NCBI GenBank assembly: GCA_033782935.1
Contig: JAWQEG010000412.1
Coordinates: 1,291,501-1,355,500 of the forward strand
DNA: 64,000 nucleotides
Direction of reading: 5' to 3'
From: Petrolisthes cinctipes
Taxonomy: Eukaryota; Arthropoda; Malacostraca; Decapoda; Porcellanidae
Made by a program: the position numbers and the translations under genes. Shown here in pieces: positions 1-13,488 of this stretch; position 1 is the stretch's first letter; every line of letters begins with the position of its first letter. Below the pieces are notes generated by a model. That model was not told where the DNA came from, did no database searches, and worked only from the letters and a program-made list of their open reading frames with translations.

Positions 1-3000
1 ATCCCTTCTGGGACCCCTAAATATCGAATTTTCGGGTGTTTTGGGCCTTAATTCGAGATATCGACTTTTTGGCACCTAAAATATCGATTTTTAGCATCTT
101 TTTAGCCTATATTTTAAAAACATTCTAGCACTCAGTAGGCATGTACAGATTGCTTCTGGGTCCCCAAAATATTGAATTTTCGGGTGTTTAGGGCCAGAAT
201 TTGAGATATAAACCTGTACAGAAGATGCATGCACATATCGACTTTTGGGCACCTAAAAGATCGATTTTCAGTATGTTTTTGGCCTGTATTTTGAAAATAC
301 TCTAACACGGAGTAGGCATGTACAGATCCCTTCTGGGACCCCTAAATATCGAATTTTTGGGTGTTTTGGGACTGAATTTGAGATATTGACTTTTTGTCAC
401 CTAAAGGATCGATTTTTAGCATGTTTTTAGCCTATATTTTGAAAATATTCTAGCACTGAGTAGGCATGTAGAGACTGCTTCTGGGACCCCAAAATATTGA
501 ATTTTTGGGTGTTTTGAGCCTGAATTTGAGATATAAAAGGGTACAGAAGATACATGCACATATTGACTTTGTGCATCTAAGATATGTATTTTCAGCATGT
601 TTTGGGCATGTATTTTGAAAATACTCTAACACGGAGTAGGCATGTACAGATCGCTTCTGGGACCCCAAAATATCGAATTTTCGGGTGTTTTGAGCCTGAA
701 TTTGAGATATAAACGGGTACTGAAGATGCATGCACATATCAACTTTTGGGCACCTAAAACATCAATTTTGAGCATGTTTTGGGCCTGTATTTTGTAAATA
801 TTCTAGCACGGAGTAGGCATGTACAGATCGCTTCTGGGACCCCAAAATATCGAATTTTCGGGTGTTTTGAGCTTGAATTTGAGATATAAACGAGTACAGA
901 AGATGCATGCACATATCGAATTTTAGGCACCTAAAATATCGATTTTCAGCATGTTATGAGCCTATATTTTGAAAACATTCTAGCACTGAGTAGGCATGTA
1001 CAGATCGCTTCTGGGACCCAAAAATATCGAATTTTCGGGTGTTTTGGGCCAGAATTTGAGATATAAACGGGTACAGAAGATGCATGCACATATCGACTTT
1101 TGGGCACCTAAAAGATCGATTTTCAGTATGTTTTTGGCCTGTATTTTGAAAATACTCTAACACGGAGTAGGAATGTACAGATCGCTTCTGGGACCCCTAA
1201 ATATCGAATTTTTGGGTGTTTTGGGCCATAATTTGAGATATCGTCTTTTTGGCACCTAAAATATCGATTTTTATCATGTTTTTAGCCTATATTTTGAAAA
1301 TATTCTAGCACTGATTAGGCATGTACAGATTGCTTCTGGGACCCCAAAATATTGAATTTTCGGGTGTTTAGGGCCAGAATTTGAGATATAAACGGGTACA
1401 GAAGATGCATGCACATATTGACTTTGGGCATCTAAAATATCGATTTTCAGCATGTTTTGGGCATGTATTTTGAAAATACTCTAACACGGAGTAGGCATGT
1501 ACAGATAGCTTCTGGAACCCCAAAATATCGAATTTTCGGGTGTTTTGAGCCTGAATTTGAGATATAAACGGGTACTGAAGATGCATGCACATATCGACTT
1601 TTGGGCACCTAAAACATCGATTTTGAGCATGTTTTTGGGCCTGTATTTTGTAAATACTCTAACACGGAGTAGGCATGTACAGATCGCTTCTGGGACCCCA
1701 TAATATCGAATTTTCGGGTGTTTTGGGCCTGAATTTGAGATATCGCCTTTACGCACCTAAAATATCGATTTTTAGCATGTTTTTAGCCTATATTTTGAAA
1801 ATATTCTAGCACTGAGTAGGCATGTACAGATCGCTTCTGGGACCCCATAATATCGAATTTTCGGGTGTTATGGGCCTGAATTTGAGATATCGCCTTTACG
1901 CACCTAAAATATCGATTTTTAGCTTGTTTTGAGCCTATATTTTGAAAATATTCTAGCACTGAGTAGGCATGTACAGATCGCTTCTGGGACCGAAAAATAT
2001 CGAATTTTCGGGGGTTTTGAGCCTGAATTTGAGATGTAAACGAGTACAGAAAATGCATGCACATATCGACTTTTTGGAACCTAAAATATCGATTTTGAGC
2101 ATGTTTAGAGCCTATATTTTGAAAACATTGTAGCACTGAGTAGGCATGTACAGATCGCTTCTGGGACCCCCAAATATCGAATTTTCGGGTGTTTAGGGCC
2201 AGAATTTGAGATATAAACGGGTACAGAAGATGCATGCACATAACGACTTTTGGGCACCTAAAAGATCGATTTTCAGTATGTTTTTGGCCTGTATTTTGAA
2301 AATACTCTAACACGGAGTAGGCATGTACAGATCCCTTCTGGGACCCCTAAATATCGAATTTTCGTGTGTTTTGGGACTGAATTTGAGATATCGACTTTTT
2401 GGCACCTAAAATATCGATTTAGAGCATGTTTTGAGCCTATATTTTGAAAACATTCTAGCACTGAGTAGGCATCTACAGATGGCTTCTGGGACCCCAAAAT
2501 ATCGAATTTTCGGGTGTTTAGGGCCAGAATTTGAGATATAAACGGGTACAGAAGATGAATGCACATATCGACTTTTGGGCACCTAAAAGATCGATTTTCA
2601 GTATGTTTTGGCCTGTATTTGGAAAATACTCTAACACGGAGTAGGCATGTACCGATCGCTTCTGGGACCCCTAAATATCGAATTTTCGGGTGTTTTGGGC
2701 CTGAACTTTAGATATCGCCTTTACGCACCTAAAATATCGATTTTTAGCATGTTTTGAGCCTATATTTTGAAAAAATTCTAGCACTGAGTAGGCATGTACA
2801 GATCGCTTCTGGGACCCAAAAATATCGAATTTTCGGGTGCTTTGAGCTTGAATTTGAGATATAAACGAGTACAGAAGATGCATGCATATATCGACTTTTG
2901 GGCACCTAAAATATCGATTTTGAGCATGTTTTGAGCCTATATTTTGAAAACATTCTAGCACTGAGTAGGCATGTACAGATCGCTTCTTGCACCCCAAAAT

Positions 3001-3294
3001 ATCGAATTTTCGTGTGTTTTGAGCCTGAATTTGAGATATAAACGAGTATAGAAGATGCATACACATATTGACTTTGGGCACCAAAAATATCGATTTTCAG
3101 CATGTTTTGGGCCTGAATTTTGAAAATACTCTAACACGGAGTAGACATGTACAGATCGCTTCTGGGACCCAAAAATATTGAATTTTCGGGTGTTTTGGGC
3201 CTTATTTTGAGATATCGACTTTTTGGCACCAAAAATATCGATTTTTAGCATGTTTTTAGCCTATATTTTGAAAATATTCTAGCACTGAGTAGGC
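1..3294 (+). repeat. Satellite, mixed monomer order, no clear HOR
   Basis: Boxes at 141, 318, 466, 642, 819, 996, 1173, 1321, 1497, 1675, 1822, 1969, 2146, 2323, 2471, 2647, 2794, 2971, 3147 and 3295. Two short units lie side by side at 1675-1968, which is rare in this array. I see no second copy of this order in the window, although individual subtypes recur elsewhere. Confidence 0.85.
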
Positions 3295-4946
3295 ATGTAC
3301 AGATTGCTTCTGGGACCCCAAAATATTGAATTTTCGGGTTTTTTTAGCCTGAATTTGAGATATAAACGGGTACAGAAGATACATGCACATATTGACTTTA
3401 GGCATCTAAGATATCGATTTTCAGCATGTTTTGGGCATGTATTTTGAAAATATTCTAACACGGAGTAGGCATGTACAGATCGCTTCTGGGACCCCAAAAT
3501 ATCGAAATTTCGGGTGTTTTGAGCCTGAATTTGAGATATAAACGGGTACTGAAGATGCATGCACATATCGACCTTTGGGCACCTAAAACATCGATTTTGA
3601 GCATGTTTTGGGCCTGTATTTTGAAAATACTCTAACACGGAGTAGGCATGTACAGATCGCTTCTGGGACCCCAAAATATCGAATTTTCGGGTGTTTAGGG
3701 CCAGAATTTGAGATATAAACGGGTACAGAAGATGCATGCACATATCGACTTTTTGGCACCTAAAAGATCGATTTTCAGTATGTTTTTGGCCTGTATTTTG
3801 AAAATACTCTAACACGGAGTAGGCATGTACAGATCGCTTCTGGGAACCCTATATATCGAATTTTCGGGTGTTTTGGGCCTGAATTTGAGATATCTCCTTT
3901 ACGCACCTAAAATATCGATTTTTAGCATGTTTTGAGCCTATATTTTGAAAATATTCTAGCACTGAGTAAGCATGTACAGATCGCTTCTGGGACCCCAAAA
4001 TATCGAATTTTCGGGTTTTTTGAGCTTGAATTTGAGATATAATCGAGTACAGAAGATGCATGCACATATCGACTTTTGGGCACCTAAAATATCTATTTTG
4101 AGCATGTTTTGAGCCTATATTTTGAAAACATTCTAGCACTGAGTAGGCATGTAGAGATCGCTTCTGGGACCCCTAAATATCGAATTTTCGGGTGTTTTGG
4201 GCATTAATTTGAGATATCGACTTTTTGGCACCTAAAATATCGATTTTTAGCATGTTTTTAGCCTATATTTTGAAAATATTCTAGCACTGATTAGGCATGT
4301 ACAGATTGCTTCTGGGACCCCAAAATATTGAATTTTCGGGTGTTTAGGGCCAGAATTTGTGATATAAACGGGTACAGAAGATGCATGCACATATCGACTT
4401 TTGGGCACCTAAGAGATCGATTTTCAGTATGTTTTTGGCCTGTATTTTGAAAATACTCTAACACGGAGTAGGCATGTATAGATCGCTTCTGGGACCCCTA
4501 AATATCGAATTTTCGGGTGTTTTGGGACTGAATTTGAGATATCGACTTTTTGGCACCAAAAAGATCGATTTTTAGCATGGTTTTAGCCTATATTTTGAAA
4601 ATATTCTAGCACTGAGTAGGCATGTACAGATTGCTTCTGGGACCCCAAAATATTGAATTTTCGGGTGTTTTGTGCCTGAATTTGAGATATAAACGGGTAC
4701 AGAAGATGCATGCACATATCGACTTCTGGGCACCTAAAAGATCGATTTTCAGTATGTTTTTGGCCTGTATTTTGAAAATACTCTAACACTGAGTAGGTAT
4801 GTACAGATCGCTTCTGGGACCCCTAAATATCGTATTTTCGGGTGTTTTGGGACTGAATTTGAGATATCGACTTTTTGGCACCTAAAAGATCTATTTTTAG
4901 CATGTTTTTAGCCTATATTTTGAAAATATTCTAGCACTGAGTAGGC
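3295..4946 (+). repeat. 1,652-bp HOR, copy 1 (10 monomers)
   Basis: Monomer lengths in order are 176, 177, 177, 147, 177, 148, 177, 148, 177, 148. The same order and the same diagnostic variants (GTAGAGATCGC near 4149, CACTGATTAGG near 4290, GTATAGATCGC near 4474, CACTGAGTAGGTATG near 4799) return 1,652 bp later. Confidence 0.93.
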
Positions 4947-6598
4947 ATGTACAGATTGCTTCTGGGACCCCAAAATATTGAATTTTCGGGTGTTTTGAGC
5001 CTGAATTTGAGATATAAACGGGTACAGAAGATACATGCACATATTGACTTTAGGCATCTAAGATATCGATTTTCAGCATGTTTTGGGCATGTATTTTGAA
5101 AATATTCTAACACGGAGTAGGCATGTACAGATCGCTTCTGGGACCCCAAAATATCGAAATTTCGGGTGTTTTGAGCCTGAATTTGAGATATAAACGGGTA
5201 CAGAAGATGCATGCACATATCGACTTTTTGGCACCTAAAAGATCGATTTTCAGTATGTTTTGGGCCTGTATTTTGAAAATACTCTAACACGGAGTAGGCA
5301 TGTACAGATCGCTTCTGGGACCCCGAAATATCGAATTTTCGGGTGTTTTGGGCCTGAATTTGAGATATAAACGGGTACAGAAGATGCATGCACATATCGA
5401 CTTTTTGGCACCTAAAAGATCGATTTTCAGTATGTTTTTGGCCTGTATTTTGAAAATACTCTAACACGGAGTAGGCATGTACAGATCGCTTCTGGGACCC
5501 CTAAATATCGAATTTTCGGGTGTTTTGGGCCTGAATTTGAGATATCTCCTTTACGCACCTAAAATATCGATTTTTAGCATGTTTTGAGCCTATATTTTGA
5601 AAATATTCTAGCACTGAGTAAGCATGTACAGATCGCTTCTGGGACCCCAAAATATCGAATTTTCGGGTGTTTTGAGCTTGAATTTGAGATATAATCGAGT
5701 ACAGAAGATGCATGCACATATCGACTTTTGGGCACCTAAAATATCTATTTTGAGCATGTTTTGAGCCTATATTTTGAAAACATTCTAGCACTGAGTAGGC
5801 ATGTAGAGATCGCTTCTGGGACCCCTAAATATCGAATTTTCGGGTGTTTTGGGCATTAATTTGAGATATCGACTTTTTGGCACCTAAAATATCGATTTTT
5901 AGCATGTTTTTAGCCTATATTTTGAAAATATTCTAGCACTGATTAGGCATGTACAGATTGCTTCTGGGACCCCAAAATATTGAATTTTCGGGTGTTTAGG
6001 GCCAGAATTTGTGATATAAACGGGTACAGAAGATGCATGCACATATCGACTTTTGGGCACCTAAGAGATCGATTTTCAGTATGTTTTTGGCCTGTATTTT
6101 GAAAATACTCTAACACGGAGTAGGCATGTATAGATCGCTTCTGGGACCCCTAAATATCGAATTTTCGGGTGTTTTGGGACTGAATTTGAGATATCGACTT
6201 TTTGGCACCAAAAAGATCGATTTTTAGCATGGTTTTAGCCTATATTTTGAAAATATTCTAGCACTGAGTAGGCATGTACAGATTGCTTCTGGGACCCCAA
6301 AATATTGAATTTTCGGGTGTTTTGAGCCTGAATTTGAGATATAAACGGGTACAGAAGATGCATGCACATATCGACTTCTGGGCACCTAAAAGATCGATTT
6401 TCAGTATGTTTTTGGCCTGTATTTTGAAAATACTCTAACACTGAGTAGGTATGTACAGATCGCTTCTGGGACCCCTAAATATCGTATTTTCGGGTGTTTT
6501 GGGACTGAATTTGAGATATCGACTTTTTGGCACCTAAAAGATCTATTTTTAGCATGTTTTTAGCCTATATTTTGAAAATATTCTAGCACTGAGTAGGC
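4947..6598 (+). repeat. 1,652-bp HOR, copy 2
   Basis: Repeats 3295-4946 unit by unit with scattered substitutions. Its second monomer has GACTTTTTGGCACCTAAAAG where copy 1 has GACCTTTGGGCACCTAAAAC, which suggests local conversion between monomers. Confidence 0.93.
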
Positions 6599-6951
6599 AT
6601 GTACAGATTGCTTTTGGGACCCCAAAATATTGAATTTTCGGGTGTTTTGAGCCTGAATTTGAGATATAAACGGGTACAGAAGATACATGCACATATTGAC
6701 TTTAGGCATCTAAGATATCGATTTTCAGCATGTTTTGGGCATGTATTTTGAAAATATTCTAACACGGAGTAGGCATGTACAGATCGCTTCTGGGACCCCA
6801 AAATATCGAAATTTCGGGTGTTCTGAGCCTGAATTTGAGATATAAACGGGTACTGAAGATGCATGCACATATCGACTTTTTGGCACCTAAAAGATCGATT
6901 TTCAGTATGTTTTTGGCCTGTATTTTGAAAATACTCTAACACGGAGTAGGC
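6599..6951 (+). repeat. 1,652-bp HOR, truncated third copy (first 2 monomers)
   Basis: The units at 6599 and 6775 match those at 4947 and 5123. The unit at 6952 then combines the GACCCCGAAATATCG start of the unit at 5300 with the short CTCCTTTACGCACC form of the unit at 5477, so one 177-bp unit is skipped here and the array passes into the 1,151-bp HOR. Confidence 0.8.
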
Positions 6952-8102
6952 ATGTACAGATCGCTTCTGGGACCCCGAAATATCGAATTTTCGGGTGTTT
7001 TGGGCCTGAATTTTAGATATCTCCTTTACGCACCTAAAATATTGATTTTTAGCATGTTTTGAGCCTATATTTTGAAAATATTCTAGCACTGAATAGGCAT
7101 GTACAGATCGCTTCTGGGACCCCAAAATATTGAATTTTCGGGTGTTTAGGGCCAGAATTTGTGATATAAACGGGTACAGAAGATGCATGCACATATCGAC
7201 TTTTGGGCACCTAAAATATCTATTTTGAGCATGTTTTGAGCCTATATTTTGAAAACATTCTAGCACTGAGTAGGCATGTAGAGATCGCTTCTGGGACCCC
7301 TAAATATCGAATTTTCGGGTGTTTTGGGCATTAATTTGAGATATCGACTTTTTGGCACCTAAAATATCGATTTTTAGCATGTTTTTAGCCTATATTTTGA
7401 AAATATTCTAGCACTGATTAGGCATGTACAGATTGCTTCTGGGACCCCAAAATATTGAATTTTCGGGTGTTTAGGGCCAGAATTTGAGATATAAACGGGT
7501 ACAGAAGATGCATGCACATATCGACTTTTGGGCACCTAAGAGATCGATTTTCAGTATGTTTTTGGCCTGTATTTTGAAAATACTCTAACACGGAGTAGGC
7601 ATGTATAGATCGCTTCTGGGACACCTAAATATCGAATTTTCGGGTGTTTTGGGACTGAATTTGAGATATCGACTTTTTGGCACCAAAAAGATCGATTTTT
7701 AGCATGTTTTTAGCCTATATTTTGAAAATATTCTAGCACTGAGTAGGCATGTACAGATTGCTTTCTGGTACCCCAAAATATTGAATTTTCGGGTGTTTTG
7801 ATCCTGAATTTGAGATATAAACGGGTACAGAAGATACATGCACATATTGACTTTGGGCATCTAAAATATCGATTTTCAGCATGTTTTGGGCATGTATTTT
7901 GAAAATACTCTAACACGGAGTAGGCATGTACAGATCGCTTCTGGGACCCCAAAATATCGAATTTTCGGGTGTTTTGAGTCTGAAGTTGAGATATAAACGG
8001 GTACTGAAGATGCATGCAGATATCGAGTTTTGGGCACCTAAAACATCGATTTTGAGCATGTTTTTGGCCTGTATTTTGAAAATACTCTAACACGGAGTAG
8101 GC
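6952..8102 (+). repeat. 1,151-bp HOR, copy 1 (7 monomers)
   Basis: Lengths are 147, 177, 148, 177, 148, 177, 177. Most members are recognisable as members of the 1,652-bp HOR (GTAGAGATCGC, CACTGATTAGG and GTATAGATCGC variants in the same order), so this looks like a shortened derivative of it. Confidence 0.92.
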
Positions 8103-9253
8103 ATGTACAGATCGCTTCTGGGACCCCGAAATATCGAATTTTCGGGTGTTTTGGGCCTGAATTTTAGATATCTCCTTTACGCACCTAAAATATCGATTTT
8201 TAGCATGTTTTGAGCCTATATTTTGAAAATATTCTAGCACTGAGTAGGCATGTACAGATCGCTTCTGGGACCCCAAAATATTGAATTTTCGGGTGTTTAG
8301 GGCCAGAATTTGTGATATAAACGGGTACAGAAGATGCATGCACATATCGACTTTTGGGCACCTAAAATATCTATTTTGAGCATGTTTTGAGCCTATATTT
8401 TGAAAACATTCTAGCACTGAGTAGGCATGTAGAGATCGCTTCTGGGACCCCTAAATATCGAATTTTCGGGTGTTTTGGGCATTAATTTGAGATATCGACT
8501 TTTTGGCACCTAAAATATCGATTTTTAGCATGTTTTTAGCCTATATTTTGAAAATATTCTAGCACTGATTAGGCATGTACAGATTGCTTCTGGGACCCCA
8601 AAATATTGAATTTTCGGGTGTTTAGGGCCAGAATTTGAGATATAAACGGGTACAGAAGATGCATGCACATATCGACTTTTGGGCACCTAAGAGATCGATT
8701 TTCAGTATGTTTTTGGCCTGTATTTTGAAAATACTCTAACACGGAGTAGGCATGTATAGATCGCTTCTGGGACCCCTAAATATCGAATTTTCGGGTGTTT
8801 TGGGACTGAATTTGAGATATCGACTTTTTGGCACCAAAAAGATCGATTTTTAGCATGTTTTTAGCCTATATTTTGAAAATATTCTAGCACTGAGTAGGCA
8901 TGTACAGATTGCTTTCTGGGACCCCAAAATATTGAATTTTCGGGTGTTTTGATCCTGAATTTGAGATATAAACGGGTACAGAAGATACATGCACATATTG
9001 ACTTTGGGCATCTAAAATATCGATTTTCAGCATGTTTTGGGCATGTATTTTGAAAATACTCTAACACGGAGTAGGCATGTACAGATCGCTTCTGGGACCC
9101 CAAAATATCGAATTTTCGGGTGTTTTGAGTCTGAAGTTGAGATATAAACGGGTACTGAAGATGCATGCAGATATCGAGTTTTGGGCACCTAAAACATCGA
9201 TTTTGAGCATGTTTTGGGCCTGTATTTTGTAAATACTCTAACACGGAGTAGGC
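8103..9253 (+). repeat. 1,151-bp HOR, copy 2
   Basis: Same seven monomers with very few differences; one is GACCCC at 8764 against GACACC at 7619. The hybrid short unit that opens copy 1 (GACCCCGAAATATCG with TTTTAGATATCTCC) opens this copy too, so the duplication came after the hybrid formed. Confidence 0.92.
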
Positions 9254-12200
9254 ATGTACAGATCGCTTCTGGGACACAATAATATCAAATTTTCGGGTGT
9301 TTTGGGCCTGAATTTGAGATATCGCCTTTACGCACCTAAAATATCGATTTTTAGCATGTTTTTGAGCCTATATTTTGAAAATATTCTAGCACTGAGTAGG
9401 CATGTACAGATCGCTTCTGGGACCCCAAAATATCGATTTTTCGGGTGTTTTGAGCCTGAATTTGAGATATAAACGTGTACAGAAGATGCATGCACATATC
9501 GACTTTTGGGGACCTAAAATATCGATTTTGAGCATGTTTTGAGCCTATATTTTAAAAAAACATTCTAGCACTGAGTAGGCACGTACAGATCGCTTCTGGG
9601 ACCCCAAAATATCGAAATTTCGGGTGTTTTGAGCCTGAATTTGAGATATAAACGAGTATAGAAGATGCATACACATATTGACTTTGGGCACCAAAAATAT
9701 CGATTTTCAGTATGTTTATGGCCTGTATTTTAAAAATACTCTAAAACGGAGTAGGCATGTACAGATCGCTTCTGGGACCCCAAAATATCGAATTTTCAGG
9801 TGGTTTGGGACTGAATTTGAGTTATCGACTTTTTGGCACCTAAAAGATCGATTTTTAGCATGTTTTTAGCCTATATTTTGAAAATATTCTAGCACTGAGT
9901 AGGCATGTACAGATTGCTTCTGGGACCCCAAAATATTGAATTTTCGGGTGTTTTGAGCCTCAATTTGAGGTACAGAAGATGCATGCACATATCGACTTTT
10001 GGGCACCTAAAATATCGATTTTGAGCATGTTTTGAGCCTATATTTTGAAAACATTCTAGCACTGAGTAGGCATGTACAGATCGCTTCTGGGACCCCAAAA
10101 TACCGAATTTTCGGGTTTTTTGAGCCTGAATTTGACATATAAACGAGTATAGAAGATGCATACACATATTGACTTTGGGCACGAAAAGTATCGATTTTCA
10201 GCATGTTTTGGGCCTGAATTTTGAAAATACTCTAACACGAAGTAGGCATGTACAGATCGCTTCTGGGACCCTAAAATATCGAATTTTCGGGTGTTTTGGG
10301 ACTTAATTTGAGATATCTCCTTTACGCACCTAAAATATCGATTTTTAGCATGTTTTGAGCCTATATTTTGAAAATATTCTAGCACTGAGTAGGCATGTAC
10401 AGATCGCTTCTGGGACCCCAAAATATCGAATTTTCGGGTGTTTTGAGCTTGAATTTGAGATATAAACGAGTACAGAAGATGCATGCACATATCGACTTTT
10501 GGGCACCTAAAATATCTATTTTGAGCATGTTTTAAGCCTATATTTTGAAAACATTCTAGCACTGAGTAGGCATGTAGAGATCGCTTCTGGGACCCCTAAA
10601 TATCGAATTTTCGGGTGTTTTGGGCATTAATTTGAGATATCGACTTTTTGGCACCTAAAATATCGATTTTTAGCATGTTTTTAGCCTATATTTTGAAAAT
10701 ATTCTAGCACTGATTAGGCATGTACAGATTGCTTCTGGGACCCCAAAATATTGAATTTTCGGGTGTTTAGGGCCAGAATTTGTGATATAAACGGGTACAG
10801 AAGATGCATGCACATATCGACTTTTGGGCACCTAAGAGATCGATTTTCAGTATGTTTTTGGCCTGAATTTTGAAATTACTCTAACACGGAGTAGGCATGT
10901 ATAGATCGCTTCTGGGACCCCTAAATATCGAATTTTCGGGTGTTTTGGGACTGAATTTGAGATATCGACTTTTTGGCACCAAAAAGATCGATTTTTAGCA
11001 TGTTTTTAGCCTATATTTTGAAAATATTCTAGCACTGAGTAGGCATGTACAGATTGCTTCTGGGAACCCAAAATATTGAATTTTCGGGTGTTTTGAGCCT
11101 GAATTTGAGATATAAACGGGTACAGAAGATACATGCACATATCGACTTTTGGGCACCTAAAATATCGATTTTGAGCATGTTTTGAGCCTATATTTTAAAA
11201 AAACATTCTAGCACTGAGTAGGCACGTACAGATCGCTTCTGGGACCCCAAAATATCGAAATTTCGGGTGTTTTGAGCCTGAATTTGAGATATAAACGAGT
11301 ATAGAAGATGCATACACATATTGACTTTGGGCACCAAAAATATCGATTTTCAGTATGTTTATGCCCTGTATTTTGAAAATACTCTAAAACGGAGTAGGCA
11401 TGTACAGATCGCTTCTGGGACCCCAAAATATCGAATTTTCGGGTGGTTTGGGACTGAATTTGAGTTATCGACTTTTTGGCACCTAAAAGATCGATTTTTA
11501 GCATGTTTTTAGCCTATATTTTGAAAATATTCTAGCACTGAGTAGGCATGTACAGATCGCTTCTGGGACCCCAAAATACCGAATTTTCGGGTTTTTTGAG
11601 CCTGAATTTGAGATATAAACGAGTATAGAAGATGCATACACATATTGACTTTGGGCACGAAAAGTATCGATTTTCAGCATGTTTTGGGCCTGAATTTTGA
11701 AAATACTCTAACACGAAGTAGGCATGTACAGATCGCTTCTGGGACCCTAAAATATCGAATTTTCGGGTGTTTTGGGACTTAATTTGAGATATAAACGGGT
11801 ACAGAAGGTGCATGCATATATCGACTTTTTGGCACCTAAAACATCGATTTTGAGCATGTTTTGTGCCTGTATTTTGAAAATACTCTAACACGGAGTAGGC
11901 ATGTACAGATCACTTCTGGGACCCCTAAATATCGAATTTTCGGGTGTTTTGGGCCTTAATTTGAGATATCGACTTTTTGGCACCTAAAATATCGATTTTT
12001 AGCATGTTTTTAGCCTATATTTTGAAAATATTCTAGCACTAAGTAGGCATTTACAGATAGCTTCTGGGACCCCAAAATATTGAATTTTCGGGTGTTTTGA
12101 GCCTGAATTTGAGATATAAACGGGTACAGAGGAAACATGCACATATTGACTTTGGGCATCTAAAATATCGATTTTAAGCATGTTTTGGGCCTGTAGTTTA

Positions 12201-12725
12201 AAAATACTCTAATACTGAGTAAGCATGTACAGATTGCTTCTGGGACCCCAAAATATCGAATTTTCGGGTGTTTTGAGCCTAAATTTGAGATATAAACGGG
12301 TACTGAAGATGCATGCACATATCGACTTTTGGGCACCTAAAACATCGATTTTTAGCATGTTTTGGGCCTGTATTTTGTAAATACTCTAACACGGAGTAGG
12401 CATGTACAGATCGCTTCTGGGACCCCTAAATATCGAATTTTCGGGTGTTTTGGGACTGATTTTGTGATATCGACTTTTTGGCACCTAAAAGATCGATTTT
12501 TAGCATGTTTTTAGCCTATATTTTGAAAATATTCTACCACTGAGTAGGCATGTACAGATTGCTTCTGGGACCCCAAAATATTGAATTTTCGGGTGTTTTG
12601 AGCCTGAATTTGAGATTTAAACGGGTACAGAAGATACATGCACATATTGACTTTGGGCATCTTAAATATCGATTTTCAGCATGTTTTGGGCATGTATTTT
12701 GAAAATACTCTAACACGGAGTAGGC
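9254..12725 (+). repeat. Satellite, mixed order with displaced HOR fragments
   Basis: Contains three traceable relationships. Units at 9581, 9757 and 9905 resemble those at 11224, 11400 and 11548 (offset ~1,643; shared TTTTAAAAAAACATTC and AAAACGGAGTAG). Units at 10072 and 10248 resemble those at 11548 and 11724 (offset ~1,476; shared AAAATACCGAATTTT, CACGAAAAGTATCG and CACGAAGTAGG). The stretch 10395-11044 is a piece of the 1,652-bp HOR. The unit at 9905 has lost 10 bp near 9970. Confidence 0.8.
10395..11044 (+). repeat. Displaced fragment of the 1,652-bp HOR
   Basis: Four units (177, 148, 177, 148) carry the same ordered markers as the units at 3972-4621 and 5624-6273: CTATTTTGAGCATG, GTAGAGATCGC, CACTGATTAGG, GTATAGATCGC and GACTTTTTGGCACCAAAAAG. 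It lies about 4.8 kb downstream of the second HOR copy. Confidence 0.8.
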
Positions 12726-12900
12726 ATGTACAGATCTCTTCTGGGACCCAAAAATATCGAATTTTCGGGTGTTTTGAGCCTGAATTTGAGATATAAACGG
12801 GTACTGAAGATGCATGCACATATTGACTTTTGGGCACCTAAAACATCGATTTTGAGCATGTTTTGGGCCTGTATTTTGTAAATACTCTAACACGGAGTAG

Positions 12901-13047
12901 GCATGTACAGATCGCTTCTGGGACCCCAAAACATCGAATTTTCGGGTGTTTTGGGCCTGAATTTGAGATATCGCCGTTACGCACCTAAAATATCGATTTT
13001 TAGCATGTTTTGAGCTTATATTTTGAAAATGTTCTAGCACTGAGTAG
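12901..13047 (+). repeat. Reference short monomer (147 bp, CCTTTACGCACC-type subtype)
   Basis: The second short subtype has GATATCGCC(T/G)TTACGCACC in place of GATATCGACTTTTTGGCACC and is one base shorter. A variant with ACACACC instead of ACGCACC occurs mainly between about 26.8 and 44.9 kb, with a few copies near 47.3 and 48.8 kb. Confidence 0.92.
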
Positions 13048-13400
13048 GCATGTACAAATCGGTTCTGGGACCCCAAAATATCGAATTTTCGGGTGTTTTG
13101 AGCCTGAATTTGAGATATAAACGAGTACAGAAGATGCATGCACATATCGACTTTTGGGCACCTAAAATATCGATTTTGAGCATGTTTTGAGCCAATATTT
13201 TGAAAACATTCTAGCACTGAGTAGGCATGTACAGATCGCTTCTGGGACCCCAAAATATCGAATTTTAGGGTGTTTTGAGCCTGAATTTGAGATAGAAACG
13301 AGTATAGAAGATTCATACACATATTGACTTTGGGCACCAAAAATATCGAGTTTCAACATGTTTTGGGCCTGAATTTTGAAAATACTCTAACACGGAGTAG

Positions 13401-13488
13401 GCATGTACAGATCGCTTCTGGGACCCCAAAATATCGAATTTTCGGGTGTTTAGGGCCAGAATTTGAGATATAAACGGGTACAGAAGAT
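13401..13488 (+). repeat. Half-unit 1 of the long monomer (88 bp)
   Basis: Aligned by hand to the following 89 bp with a single one-base gap, about 61 of 88 positions of the consensus match. Conserved blocks shared with half-unit 2 are the GCATG-ACA-AT box, the CTT-TGGG stretch, AAAATATCGA and TTTTGAGCCT. The last ~31 bases are the most diverged. This indicates that the present monomer arose by duplication of an ~88-bp ancestor (inference from the alignment). Confidence 0.85.

Noticed and set aside
13434..13455. CENP-B box-like match around TTTTCGGGTG
   Set aside because: It shares only TTCG and CGGG fragments with the CENP-B box pattern (NTTCGNNNNANNCGGGN) and not the required spacing.
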